IMG/VR virus record: IMGVR_UViG_3300046660_000329
Coordinates: 1-52,611 of that record
DNA length: 52,611 bases
From: a virus
Strand: one strand, 5' to 3'
The translations under genes and the position numbers were made by a program. The notes under the pieces are model-generated. The model saw only the letters and a program-made list of their open reading frames with translations. It was not told the DNA's origin and did no database searches. Shown here in pieces: positions 16,385 to 23,464 of this stretch (position 1 is its first letter; each line of letters starts with the position of its first letter).

Positions 16385-17958
16385 CCGCCGTACTTGAAGC
16401 GCCCGTCAAGCCGCCTCTACGGCCGTATCAGGCGGCAGGGGTGGAGTTCCTCAAGGAACATAACCGAGCGTATTTGGCCGATGACCCGGGGCTCGGGAAG
16501 TCGAGACAACTCCTGGAAGCCTCCGTGGGCCGGACACTCATCCTCGCCCCCGCGATGATCCTGGACTCCGGTACCTGGCGGAACGAGGTCAACCGGTGGG
16601 CGGACGACCCCGGCCGGTTCACGTACGTCCCCTACACGTCACTGTGCCACCGGGAAACCACACCCGGAGAGTTCCTGTACGAGCGGATCGACGAACCCGA
16701 CCAGAGGCTCTTCGGTGCCCGGGACAACAACCCCCCTGCACTCATCACCGACGAAGACGTACTGGACGAAAACGGCAAACTGCTACTCGGTTTCATCCCC
16801 GTGCTCGACAAGAAGGGGAACCACAAGCGGCGCCCCTCCCGGTCCAAGGTCATCCCGATACCCCGTCCCGAGTACGACCAGCACTGGGACACGATCATCT
16901 GCGACGAAGCCCAGTTGCTCAAAGGCCGCAAAACCACCTGGGTCGACGCGCTCAAGATCCTCTCGAAGAAGGCAGACCGGCTGTGGCTGGCCTCCGGTAC
17001 CCCGATCTCCAACTACGCCCCCGAGCTGTTCGCCCCGCTCCAGCTGATCCACCCGGAGCTGATCGGCAACGGCCAGAAATTCGGCTCCTACTGGCGATGG
17101 GTCGGGCAGTGGTTCCACGTCAACGAGTCCCAGTTCGACAAGCACGCCAAGGACGTCGGGGACCTCCTGCACTGCTACCCGGAATGCCTTGTGCGCCCGC
17201 CGTGGGACCCGTGCGAGCACTACGAGAGATTCTTCAAGCAGAACCTCGGGGACCGGTACATCCAGCGCCTGCGGGACGACGTGCTGCCGGACCTGCCTCC
17301 GCTGGAGATGCAGACCGTGCTGACGCCGATGACCAAACGGCAGGGCGTCGAGTACCGCAAGATGAAGAAGGACTCTCTGGCCTACGCCCTGGACGGCCAG
17401 ATGATGGTCGCCTGGTCCAAGGGAGCGGCTCACGTGAAGCTGGACAAGATGGCGACCGGTCTAGGCCTTTTCACCGGGGGCATAGAGGAGTCTGGGAAGC
17501 TGGACCAGCTGCGATTCGACCTTGCGGAGCGGGTGTACCCCACGCTGGTGGTCGCGCACTACCAGGACACCGTGTCCGCGTGCGCTGAGGTGGCCCGGTT
17601 GCTTGGTAAGAAGGTCGAGCAGATCGACGGCCGTACCAGCAAGGGAGACAGGCTGAAGTTTGTGACGGACTTCCAGGCTGGCAAGCTGGATGTGCTGGTG
17701 GGATCTCTGGAGACGATCTCGGAGGGTCTGACGCTCACGGCCGCTGATCTTGTGATCTTCGTCGAGCACTCGTGGAAGCCTTCCAGGAATCAGCAGGCTC
17801 TCCGGCGGGTGCACCGGCTGGGGCAGACCCGCCCGGTTACGGCGTACGACTACGTGACCCCGAAGAGCGTGGACGAGGGCAAGCGGGAGCTGCTGGCTAC
17901 GAAGCAGGACAGGGCGATGCGTACGCTGACCTGGGGTGTTGTCAAGGCTCTCCTGTAA
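16381..17958 (+). CDS. SNF2-type superfamily 2 DNA helicase/translocase
   Basis: 525 residues. Motif I DDPGLGKS (Lys40), motif II DEAQ (175-178), motif III LASGTPISN, and in the C-terminal lobe DGRTSKGDRL, SLETISEGLTLTAADLVI and motif VI QQALRRVHRLGQ at about 470 are the signatures of SNF2-like helicases. Such phage proteins work in replication, recombination or fork restart as ATP-driven dsDNA translocases. The substrate is not evident. The protein is coupled to the 31-residue gene upstream. The -35 box of the next promoter (TTGTCA, 17939) is inside its 3' end. Confidence 0.9.
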   Translation: MTAVLEAPVKPPLRPYQAAGVEFLKEHNRAYLADDPGLGKSRQLLEASVGRTLILAPAMILDSGTWRNEVNRWADDPGRFTYVPYTSLCHRETTPGEFLYERIDEPDQRLFGARDNNPPALITDEDVLDENGKLLLGFIPVLDKKGNHKRRPSRSKVIPIPRPEYDQHWDTIICDEAQLLKGRKTTWVDALKILSKKADRLWLASGTPISNYAPELFAPLQLIHPELIGNGQKFGSYWRWVGQWFHVNESQFDKHAKDVGDLLHCYPECLVRPPWDPCEHYERFFKQNLGDRYIQRLRDDVLPDLPPLEMQTVLTPMTKRQGVEYRKMKKDSLAYALDGQMMVAWSKGAAHVKLDKMATGLGLFTGGIEESGKLDQLRFDLAERVYPTLVVAHYQDTVSACAEVARLLGKKVEQIDGRTSKGDRLKFVTDFQAGKLDVLVGSLETISEGLTLTAADLVIFVEHSWKPSRNQQALRRVHRLGQTRPVTAYDYVTPKSVDEGKRELLATKQDRAMRTLTWGVVKALL

Positions 17959-17978
17959 GTGTTAGGGTAGATACATAC
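17939..17978 (+). promoter_or_regulatory. Phage promoter, TTGTCA-N18-TAGGGT
   Basis: TTGTCA (17939-17944), 18 bases, TAGGGT (17963-17968) with TGT just before it, then AGATACATACC. Both boxes and the downstream part match the recurring phage motif. Confidence 0.75.
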
Positions 17979-18007
17979 CCGAGAGACACCAAACCAAGGA
18001 GACTCCC

Positions 18008-18217
18008 ATGGCCGACAGGATCCTGTACGTCGTAGCCACCTCCCGCGAGAAGGCAGAGCAGCAGTTGCTTGGTCTGGCGCCCGTGCAGTACGGCCTCACG
18101 GACCGGGCGGACGCGGACGACATTGCCCGCACCTTGAACGGTAAGAACTTGAAGGTGTACGCGGGCACGTACCAGGTTTTCCCGGCCAAGGTCACCGTCG
18201 AAATGCTGGAGGACTGA
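18008..18217 (+). CDS. Small protein of unknown function
   Basis: 69 residues, AAGGAGACTCCC before ATG. Alpha-beta pattern: MADRILYVVATSREKAEQQL, LTDRADADDIARTLNG, LKVYAGTYQVF, and a final acidic MLED. The repeating strand-helix order suggests a small ferredoxin-like fold, but no family is recognised. First gene behind the promoter at 17939 and only three bases before the resolvase gene, so both are probably co-expressed. Confidence 0.6.
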   Translation: MADRILYVVATSREKAEQQLLGLAPVQYGLTDRADADDIARTLNGKNLKVYAGTYQVFPAKVTVEMLED

Positions 18218-18220
18218 GCA

Positions 18221-18847
18221 GTGCCGAGCATCACCCCCAAGGCCGCACCCGTCAGCGCGGTGCGGCCCACCCCAGTCGTCTACCCGAGGGTCACCGAAGA
18301 CGACGCCGTGATCATGGGTTTCGACCCGGGCGGCAAGGAAGGTGACGACAAGGGCGGGCACGTCGGGATTGCCCTGGCCTGCCGGTCCTACACCGCAGAC
18401 CCTGAGGTCCCCGGGGGCTGGTCCCTTCAGTCGCCCGGCTGGAGGGTCTACGACACCTTCGAAATGTCCCCGGACGAGTTCATCCGGTGGTTCGCCACCA
18501 ATACGTCCGCGATCGACCTGATTTTCGGTGAGATGTTCCGGCTGGACAAGGAACGCGCCTACACGCTGATCGGGTCCAGCATGCCGACGTCACAGCTCAT
18601 CGGCTGGGTCCGCATGCACTGCATGCTCTACGCCACGAACATCCAGGTGAACTGGCAGTCGAACATGGTCCTGAAAGGCCCGACTGCGGCGATCCTGCGG
18701 GAAAAGGGGATCCGGCCGGTGTCCCCGGCGGGCAAGAACACTGCCCGGTTCAGCACGGGGGACCACCAGCGAAGCGCTGAACTCCACCTCTGGCACGGTC
18801 TGATGCGCGCTGGGCTTGTCGAAGGAATTAGCTCTGACATAGGGTAG
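18221..18847 (+). CDS. RuvC-like Holliday junction resolvase / RNase H-fold nuclease
   Basis: 208 residues from GTG 18221. GFDPGG (Asp35) with HVGIAL after it is the first RuvC strand; IDLIFGEMFRL has Glu104 on strand four; DHQRSAELHLW (Asp181, Glu187) is the C-terminal acidic helix. The three-part acidic set on an RNase H fold is the mark of RuvC-type resolvases, which cut four-way junctions or branched DNA prior to packaging. The N-terminal 25 residues are a Pro/Val-rich extension. The last codons hold the next promoter (TTGTCG at 18816). Confidence 0.7.
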   Translation: MPSITPKAAPVSAVRPTPVVYPRVTEDDAVIMGFDPGGKEGDDKGGHVGIALACRSYTADPEVPGGWSLQSPGWRVYDTFEMSPDEFIRWFATNTSAIDLIFGEMFRLDKERAYTLIGSSMPTSQLIGWVRMHCMLYATNIQVNWQSNMVLKGPTAAILREKGIRPVSPAGKNTARFSTGDHQRSAELHLWHGLMRAGLVEGISSDIG

Positions 18848-18849
18848 AT
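18816..18849 (+). promoter_or_regulatory. Phage promoter, TTGTCG-N18-TAGGGT
   Basis: TTGTCG (18816-18821), 18 bases, TAGGGT (18840-18845), followed by AGAT. It overlaps the end of the resolvase gene; -10 lacks the TG extension. Drives the HTH gene at 18893. Confidence 0.7.
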
Positions 18850-18892
18850 AAGACCACCGCGACGCCGCGCCCCCATACTCAGGAGACATCTT

Positions 18893-19156
18893 ATGACGAC
18901 AGCCCCTAGCGAAGAGAGTGTTTGGCACGAAAAGCGCAGTCGCCAACACCATCTGTACCCCGGACAGCGCCAGGCTCTTCAGCTCTACGCCCGGGGATTG
19001 AAGTACAGCGAGATCGCGGAAGAAATGGGCCTCGCCATCGGCACGGCTCGTTCCTACGTCGGAGCGGCGGTCACGGTGCTGGGGGCCGACAATCCGACGC
19101 ACGCTGTCGAGCTGGCCATCGAGCGCGGCGAGATCGAACCAGCCGACAACAGCTGA
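18893..19156 (+). CDS. LuxR-type helix-turn-helix DNA-binding protein
   Basis: 87 residues, CAGGAGAC before ATG. Residues 24-80 (YPGQRQALQLYARGLKYSEI, AEEMGLAIGTARSYVGAAV, LGADNPTHAVELA) follow the four-helix LuxR/GerE domain: RQALQLYARGLKYSEIAEEM is the helix-turn-helix with the recognition helix IGTARSYV. There is no receiver or ligand domain. It stands as a single-gene unit between its own promoter and a strong terminator, fit for an autonomous regulator of phage or host genes. Confidence 0.8.
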   Translation: MTTAPSEESVWHEKRSRQHHLYPGQRQALQLYARGLKYSEIAEEMGLAIGTARSYVGAAVTVLGADNPTHAVELAIERGEIEPADNS

Positions 19157-19174
19157 TCTGAACAACTTCCGCGA

Positions 19175-19208
19175 GGGAGGCACCGGATGATCCGGTGCCT
19201 CCCTTTTT
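19175..19208 (+). terminator. Strong intrinsic terminator after HTH gene
   Basis: GGGAGGCACCGGA (19175-19187), loop TGA, TCCGGTGCCTCCC (19191-19203), then TTTTT. A 13-base perfect stem. The following gap to 19376 holds only a promoter-like element. Confidence 0.9.
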
Positions 19209-19332
19209 GTGTTTCCTGATGTAGCCCTGTTCGCAGGACTTGTTGCAGGGCTATTTGCGGGTACACTTCTGAGCATCCCCGGAAAATAGCCGTCCAGCGG
19301 TGTCACCGGGTACTAGTAGCCACTCCTGGCGT

Positions 19333-19345
19333 TGCTAGGATAGAA
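19333..19345 (+). promoter_or_regulatory. Extended -10 promoter motif before nuclease gene
   Basis: TGCTAGGAT (TG-C-TAGGAT, -10 at 19336-19341) and AGAA. The -35 region is not clear. It is the only promoter-like element between the terminator at 19208 and the nuclease start at 19377. Confidence 0.55.
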
Positions 19346-19376
19346 CTCTCTTCCCCGCTGCTTCGGAGACCCCTCC

Positions 19377-20369
19377 ATGACCACACCCCTGCCGCATTTG
19401 AAGGTCAGCTACACCGGGCTCACCACCGGTCGTGACTGTCCGCTCAAGCACGCGTGGCATTACAGGCTCGGGTACCGGGCCATCGACTCCGACAAGAAGC
19501 TGCAACTCGGCTCCGCCTGGCACGAATGCGTCCTGGAGAACCACTACCGGACGATCAAGGACTACCAGGACTTCACCGACACCGGCCGCTCCCCGATGCG
19601 GGGAACCACCGACGAGGAAAGCCTCCTGTCCGTCGCCCGGGACAGCGTGCACGCCCACCTCAACGCCGCCCTCAAGGGCGAACAGTTCAGCAACCTCGCA
19701 CCCGACGACTACGACACGCTCAAGTGGATGTACGACGGCTACGTCCGGCACTACGGCTGCGACCCCCAGTGGCGCATCCACGACGTGGAATACAAGGGAC
19801 TCGCCCCCCTCGGCACCATCACCACCCCAGCCGGAGACCGTCCCGTCGTCCTCGACTTCCGGATCGACCTCGTGGTGGAAGACCTCGAACTGGGCGGCAT
19901 CTTCGCAGTCGAATCCAAGTCGGCCGCCTCCCTGTCGACCCGGTTCGCGATGGAACTGGACGACCAGACCGGCCTGTACGAGTGGGCCTTCCGCGTCAGC
20001 GACCACCCCATGGCCGGAGCAATCAACGGATGCGTCCGCTCCGAGGCCAAGAAGAAGATGAACGCCGGAGACGTCCCCGGGGCCACCAAGGGCAAGGCCC
20101 AGACCCTTGAGCAGCGTCACCAGCGCATCATGATCCCCCGGTCTGACATCGAGCTGGACGCCATCCGCCGTGACGCGCTGGCCACCACACAGGCGATGTT
20201 CGGCGGCAACCTCCCGGTCTACAGCGGCCCCAACCCGGGCCAATGTCAGTGGAAGTGCGCGTTCAAGGAAGTCCACATCCAGGCCCGGAAGGGCCAGTCC
20301 GTACCGCAGCTGATGAAGGACTTCGGCTTCAAGCAGGTACCCACCGAGTTCAACGGCCTTTCGGCCTGA
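19377..20369 (+). CDS. Cas4/RecB-like PD-(D/E)XK nuclease with cysteine motif
   Basis: 330 residues. GSAWHECVLE (His49) is the first RecB-nuclease motif; DFRIDLVV (Asp164) and AVESKSA (Glu179-x-Lys181) give the PD-(D/E)XK core, and the Q/Y-rich helix DDQTGLYEWAF follows. Cys21 (RDCPLKHAW) together with Cys290 and Cys294 (QCQWKCAFKE) recalls the iron-sulphur site of Cas4 and AddB nucleases. Such phage nucleases make single-strand ends for recombination. The neighbours Sak4-like ATPase and probable ssDNA-binding protein fit a recombination set. A complete four-cysteine set is not seen. Confidence 0.8.
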   Translation: MTTPLPHLKVSYTGLTTGRDCPLKHAWHYRLGYRAIDSDKKLQLGSAWHECVLENHYRTIKDYQDFTDTGRSPMRGTTDEESLLSVARDSVHAHLNAALKGEQFSNLAPDDYDTLKWMYDGYVRHYGCDPQWRIHDVEYKGLAPLGTITTPAGDRPVVLDFRIDLVVEDLELGGIFAVESKSAASLSTRFAMELDDQTGLYEWAFRVSDHPMAGAINGCVRSEAKKKMNAGDVPGATKGKAQTLEQRHQRIMIPRSDIELDAIRRDALATTQAMFGGNLPVYSGPNPGQCQWKCAFKEVHIQARKGQSVPQLMKDFGFKQVPTEFNGLSA

Positions 20370-20384
20370 CGAGAGGAGACTCCC

Positions 20385-20597
20385 ATGCCCGCACACAGGG
20401 GTTCAGCCCACCACCTAGCCGTGCTCACCGAAGACGTGGTACGTGAGGCCCGCCGGGAGTACCGGCTCGGTGGCATCTCCGCCCGGGAACTCGCCGAACG
20501 CTACGGCGTGACCTCCGGAGCCATGCGCAGGGCCATCAACGGGGTCACCTGGGCCCACATCACAACGGCCCCCCTGGATGACCGCGATGCCGCGTGA
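20385..20597 (+). CDS. Small HTH DNA-binding protein
   Basis: 70 residues, GAGAGGAG before ATG. AVLTEDVVREARREYRLGG, then ARELAERYGVTSGAMRRAI with INGVTW, is a compact helix-turn-helix of the type that often forms the tail of HNH homing enzymes (no nuclease part here). The same module occurs twice in the protein at 42644. Sits between a nuclease and a zinc ribbon protein; regulatory or DNA-targeting role inferred. Confidence 0.65.
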   Translation: MPAHRGSAHHLAVLTEDVVREARREYRLGGISARELAERYGVTSGAMRRAINGVTWAHITTAPLDDRDAA

Positions 20598-20724
20598 CCT
20601 GATTCCCGTCCGCTGCCACAACTGCGGTGTCCCAGGGACCGTCACCCGCACCCTCTGGCAGCGCGTCATGAAGCGCATGGCCTGCGGAAACTGCCGCAAA
20701 ACCACCACCTGGAATGAGAGATGA
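20587..20724 (+). CDS. 45-residue zinc ribbon protein
   Basis: ATG 20587, overlapping the end of the HTH gene by 11 bases. Product starts MPRDLIPVRCHNCGVPGTV and has RMACGNCRKTTTW: two CxxC pairs 23 residues apart, a classical zinc ribbon. The stop overlaps the ATG of the next gene (ATGA). Its short length hides it in gene tracks with a 60-residue limit, but the cysteines and the perfect coupling on both sides support translation. Likely DNA or RNA binding. Confidence 0.65.
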   Translation: MPRDLIPVRCHNCGVPGTVTRTLWQRVMKRMACGNCRKTTTWNER

Positions 20725-21251
20725 CCCCCATAGGCAAGACCACCGTCGTCCTGATCGCCGGAGCCCGCTGGCACCCCAACCCGGAGATCGCCACCACCGC
20801 TCTCGCCCGCTACGTCCTGAACGAGGCCCCCGGATGGGTCATCGTCCGGCACGGAGCCTGCCCCGGAAACCAGTCCATCGACCAGGCGGTATCCGAGTGG
20901 ATACGCGACTGCGGAGAAGCCCTCGGTGTCCTCGAAGACCCGATGCCCGCCGACTGGGACAGCTGCGGCCCCGGCTGCCCGCCCTACGGGATCATCGGCC
21001 ACCGCATTTTCAAGAGGCCTGGCGACGTGGCCCACCCCGGAAAGCTGGCCACCTACTGCCCGCAGGCAGGTGTCCGCCGCAACATCGCGATGACCCGCAA
21101 GAACCCCCGGGCGGACCGGGCGATCGCTGCCCCGTACGGCCAGTCGTTCGGCACCCGCAACTGCATCGGTCTGGCCCATGCCGCCAGCATCCCCACCACG
21201 GTTCTCGGTGACCGGTCCGCTCCCGCTGTTCTGATGGAGGCCCTGTTCTGA
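20721..21251 (+). CDS. SLOG-family (DUF2493/YspA-like) nucleotide-binding protein
   Basis: 176 residues. VVLIAGARWHPNPEI (strand-loop), GWVIVRHGACPGNQSIDQAV with WIRDCGEALGV, PADWD, then RRNIAMTRKNPRADRAIA and GTRNCIGLAHAASIPTTVL is the Rossmann-like SLOG pattern: a G-rich loop, an acidic helix, and a C-terminal GT motif. SLOG proteins bind nucleotides or nucleotide-derived ligands. The next gene is ThyX, suggesting a link to nucleotide metabolism, though this family also occurs as a sensor in defence systems. The exact substrate is unknown. Confidence 0.7.
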   Translation: MTPIGKTTVVLIAGARWHPNPEIATTALARYVLNEAPGWVIVRHGACPGNQSIDQAVSEWIRDCGEALGVLEDPMPADWDSCGPGCPPYGIIGHRIFKRPGDVAHPGKLATYCPQAGVRRNIAMTRKNPRADRAIAAPYGQSFGTRNCIGLAHAASIPTTVLGDRSAPAVLMEALF

Positions 21252-21967
21252 TGACTGCTGATCTCACCTTCAGCTCCAAGATCGACGTGAAGCTGATCCA
21301 GTTCACCGGAGACGACACCGGTATCTGCAACGCGGCCCGCGTCTCCACCCTCGGAGACTTGGCCGAGGGCGCCGGGTGCCCCACCAAGAACGCCGGACTG
21401 ATCAACTACCTGATGCGGGACCGCCACGGCAGTCCCTTCGAACACGGCTCCATGACGTTCTTCGTCAAGGCCCCGATCTTCGTCTTCCGCGAGTTCATGC
21501 GTCACCGTGTCGGCTGGTCCTACAACGAGGAGAGCGGACGCTACAAGCAGCTTGACCCGGAGTTCTACTACCCCGCCCCCGGCCGGAACCTTGTACAGAC
21601 CGGTAAGCCCGGCGCATACACGTTCGAACCCGGCGACGCCGAACAGTACGGGACCGTGCGGACCTACCTTCAGGACACCGCACAGGACGCGTACAAGGCC
21701 TACGAGTACATGCTCAAGTGCGGCATAGCGCGCGAGGTGGCCCGGATGTGCCTGCCGGTGAACATCTACAGCTCCGCCTACGTCACCTGCAACCCGCGCT
21801 CCCTCATGCACTTCCTGGGCCTGCGCACCCACCGCCCTGATGCCGCATTCGTGAGCAACCCCCAGCGGGAGATCGAGCTTGCGGCCGAGCAGATGGAAGA
21901 GATCTTCAAGGGCCTGTTCCCCGCCACCTGGAAGGCTTTCGAGCAGAACGGACGCGTGGCTCCCTAA
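21251..21967 (+). CDS. thyX: FAD-dependent thymidylate synthase
   Basis: 238 residues. RHRVGWSYNEESGRY (84-98) is the ThyX signature (RHRX7-8S); HGSPFEHGSMTFFVKAPIFV precedes it as in known ThyX proteins, and PRSLMHFLGLRTH lies in the C-terminal half. The enzyme makes dTMP from dUMP with methylene-tetrahydrofolate and reduced FAD. Phage copies support dTTP supply. Overlaps the SLOG gene and the next gene by single bases, so it is one operon with them. Confidence 0.93.
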   Translation: MTADLTFSSKIDVKLIQFTGDDTGICNAARVSTLGDLAEGAGCPTKNAGLINYLMRDRHGSPFEHGSMTFFVKAPIFVFREFMRHRVGWSYNEESGRYKQLDPEFYYPAPGRNLVQTGKPGAYTFEPGDAEQYGTVRTYLQDTAQDAYKAYEYMLKCGIAREVARMCLPVNIYSSAYVTCNPRSLMHFLGLRTHRPDAAFVSNPQREIELAAEQMEEIFKGLFPATWKAFEQNGRVAP

Positions 21968-22410
21968 TGGAACGTTTGATCAAGCACACGCAGCACGTTG
22001 CCCAACACCCGTGGCCGGAGGATGTGTATCTCCAGGGCGGGGGCCACGGACTGGTGTTCTCCAACGACGGCAACGACTACATCACCGCGTTCGTAGAGGC
22101 CTTCCCCGGTCAGACCTTCTTGCGGGGCGAGGGTAAGACCGTTGCCGAAGCCGAAGACTCCGCCTGGAAGCAGTATCTGCGGTATCGCAACTGCGACGGC
22201 AACCTCAAGTTCGGTGAGTGGCACGGTCCGTACGAGCGCCGTCAGTACCGCAACGGCGCCGGATTCTGCACCCGCTGCGGAATCTGGATGAACAAGGTCT
22301 TCGAGCCCCTCCCCGAGGACCCCAACCGGAAGCCCAGCCGCCTGGAGAAGTTTTTGCAGGCGGTAGTCAAGGGCGACAACGAGATTCAGCCTGAGGAGCC
22401 GGGACAGTGA
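21967..22410 (+). CDS. Protein of unknown function with CxxC motif
   Basis: 147 residues, ATG overlapping the thyX stop. Residues 24-85 have an alternating strand-helix pattern (GGGHGLVFSNDGNDYITAF, GKTVAEAEDSAWKQYL), and CTRCG (about residue 99) may form half of a zinc site with Cys78. The end is basic then acidic (QPEEPGQ). Same transcription unit as thyX. No family recognised. Confidence 0.6.
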   Translation: MERLIKHTQHVAQHPWPEDVYLQGGGHGLVFSNDGNDYITAFVEAFPGQTFLRGEGKTVAEAEDSAWKQYLRYRNCDGNLKFGEWHGPYERRQYRNGAGFCTRCGIWMNKVFEPLPEDPNRKPSRLEKFLQAVVKGDNEIQPEEPGQ

Positions 22411-22685
22411 CAGATCAGATGCCCCGCGCCGTCACCCCAGGGGAGCTTTCCGCGATCCTCCGCAGTGACGATGACGGACCGGACGCCCTGTACCCCTGCC
22501 GCATCGGCGTTTTCTGCGACGCGTGCCACGCCGTGGAAGAACGGGACTTCCTGGTCAACGACCGGACCAGCAAGCCGGAACGCCTGGAACTGATCCGGGC
22601 ATTCGCTTGCACTCTGGGCTGGTCCATCAACGCCTATGGGGACTGGTGCCCCCCGTGCGTGGCGGCCGGGAAGGCGGAGGGGTGA
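22407..22685 (+). CDS. Small protein with two CxxC pairs
   Basis: 92 residues from GTG 22407, overlapping the previous stop (GTGA). CDACHA and CPPCVA give a two-CxxC zinc ribbon separated by 43 residues with the helical insert RTSKPERLELIRAFACTL. Such phage zinc ribbons usually bind nucleic acid or a transcription protein. Coupled to its neighbours on both sides. Function unknown. Confidence 0.6.
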   Translation: MTDQMPRAVTPGELSAILRSDDDGPDALYPCRIGVFCDACHAVEERDFLVNDRTSKPERLELIRAFACTLGWSINAYGDWCPPCVAAGKAEG

Positions 22686-22921
22686 ACGCGTACTGGAGCT
22701 ACCTCCTGACCGCTGTGGGACTCCTCGGGCTGTGGCTGGCCGGTCGGAAGAGTTCAGGCGGCTGGGCCGTCGGGATCGGCGCACAGGCCCTTTGGATCGT
22801 CTACGCGGTTGCCACCCAGCAGTGGGGTTTTATCGTCTCTGCCTTGCTGTACGGGTTCGTCTACTGCCGCAACTTCATCACCTGGCGCAAGACCGAACTG
22901 GAGCAGGAGACCACGGCGTGA
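22682..22921 (+). CDS. Small membrane protein, PnuC-like pattern
   Basis: 79 residues from GTG 22682, overlapping the previous stop. Two or three membrane segments: YWSYLLTAVGLLGLWLAG (4-21), GWAVGIGAQALWIVYAVATQ, and WGFIVSALLYGFVYCRN, then RKTELEQETTA as a charged tail. The WIVYA...QWGF...YGFVYCRNF order recalls half of the nicotinamide riboside transporter PnuC, but the protein is far shorter. Could bring a nucleotide precursor, or be a plain membrane protein. Confidence 0.6.
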   Translation: MNAYWSYLLTAVGLLGLWLAGRKSSGGWAVGIGAQALWIVYAVATQQWGFIVSALLYGFVYCRNFITWRKTELEQETTA

Positions 22922-23283
22922 CTGAGTTCGTCACCAAGGACAGCGGGAAGCGGGAGCAGTACGTCACGGGCATGCAGCGGGACACTCAGGAGGGGAAGGC
23001 CCGGTTCGACCTGATGTTCCCAATGGGAGTGCCCTACGAGGAGCAGTTCCTCACCCGCTTCGCCCAGCTGCTGGCCCGAGGAGCAACGAAGTACACGGAG
23101 CGAAACTGGGAGAAAGCGGCAACTCAGGAGGAGTTGGACCGCTTCCGAGCGTCCGCCGCACGGCACCTCACCCAGTGGATGGCTGGTGACCAGGATGAAG
23201 ATCATGCGGCTGCGGTCGTGTTCAACCTGCTGGCCTACGAGACCACGTTCTACAAGGTGAACCAGGTCGAAACAACGGAATGA
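22918..23283 (+). CDS. dATP/dGTP diphosphohydrolase-like protein (MazG/MazZ-type, DUF5664)
   Basis: 121 residues from GTG 22918 (longer in-frame versions would overlap two genes). GKARFDLM, FAQLLARGATKYTERNWEKA, DRFRASAARHLTQWMAGDQD and AAVVFNLLAYE match the DUF5664 pattern, an all-alpha pyrophosphohydrolase fold with an acidic metal site. Members hydrolyse dATP/dGTP to the monophosphates; in some phages (MazZ) this feeds 2-aminoadenine DNA synthesis. No PurZ is in this window, so the wider pathway is unproven. Last gene of the thyX operon. Confidence 0.65.
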   Translation: MTEFVTKDSGKREQYVTGMQRDTQEGKARFDLMFPMGVPYEEQFLTRFAQLLARGATKYTERNWEKAATQEELDRFRASAARHLTQWMAGDQDEDHAAAVVFNLLAYETTFYKVNQVETTE

Positions 23284-23287
23284 TCCA

Positions 23288-23318
23288 TGCAGGGGGTTGC
23301 TGTCAGCGGCCCCCTGTA
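23288..23318 (+). terminator. Terminator of the thyX operon
   Basis: CAGGGGG (23290-23296) pairs with CCCCCTG (23310-23316) around TTGCTGTCAGCGG, extended by G-T and T-A pairs. Next base run has no long T tract. Confidence 0.55.
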
Positions 23319-23347
23319 GTCTGATTACTCCTGCTGCAACGAAGCCT

Positions 23348-23370
23348 GTTCAGCGACTTGAGCACTGAAC
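23348..23370. promoter_or_regulatory. Inverted repeat, possible operator before the Sak4 promoter
   Basis: GTTCAG (23348-23353) and CTGAAC (23365-23370) form a perfect inverted repeat with 17-base centre spacing. The right arm ends exactly where TTGACA begins, a fitting place for a repressor or activator dimer. Confidence 0.4.
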
Positions 23371-23399
23371 TTGACACTCGAAAACGATGTGTCTACCTT
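23371..23399 (+). promoter_or_regulatory. Consensus promoter TTGACA-N17-TACCTT
   Basis: TTGACA (23371-23376) is perfect; 17 bases follow to TACCTT (23394-23399). The -10 lacks TG extension, unlike the other phage promoters. It drives the Sak4-like ATPase, ssDNA-binding-like gene and possibly more. TGTCTACCTTAGTACTC here resembles the region at 47517. Confidence 0.75.
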
Positions 23400-23464
23400 A
23401 GTACTCAGCGATCCGGCGCCAACCCGGAAGTGACACGTCAACCCGTACAAGAAAAGAGAAGTGC

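Noticed and set aside
21251-23283. Complete Z-genome (2-aminoadenine) pathway
   Set aside because: Only a MazZ-like diphosphohydrolase is seen; PurZ and DatZ are absent in this window. Kept as a finding to test, not as an annotation.
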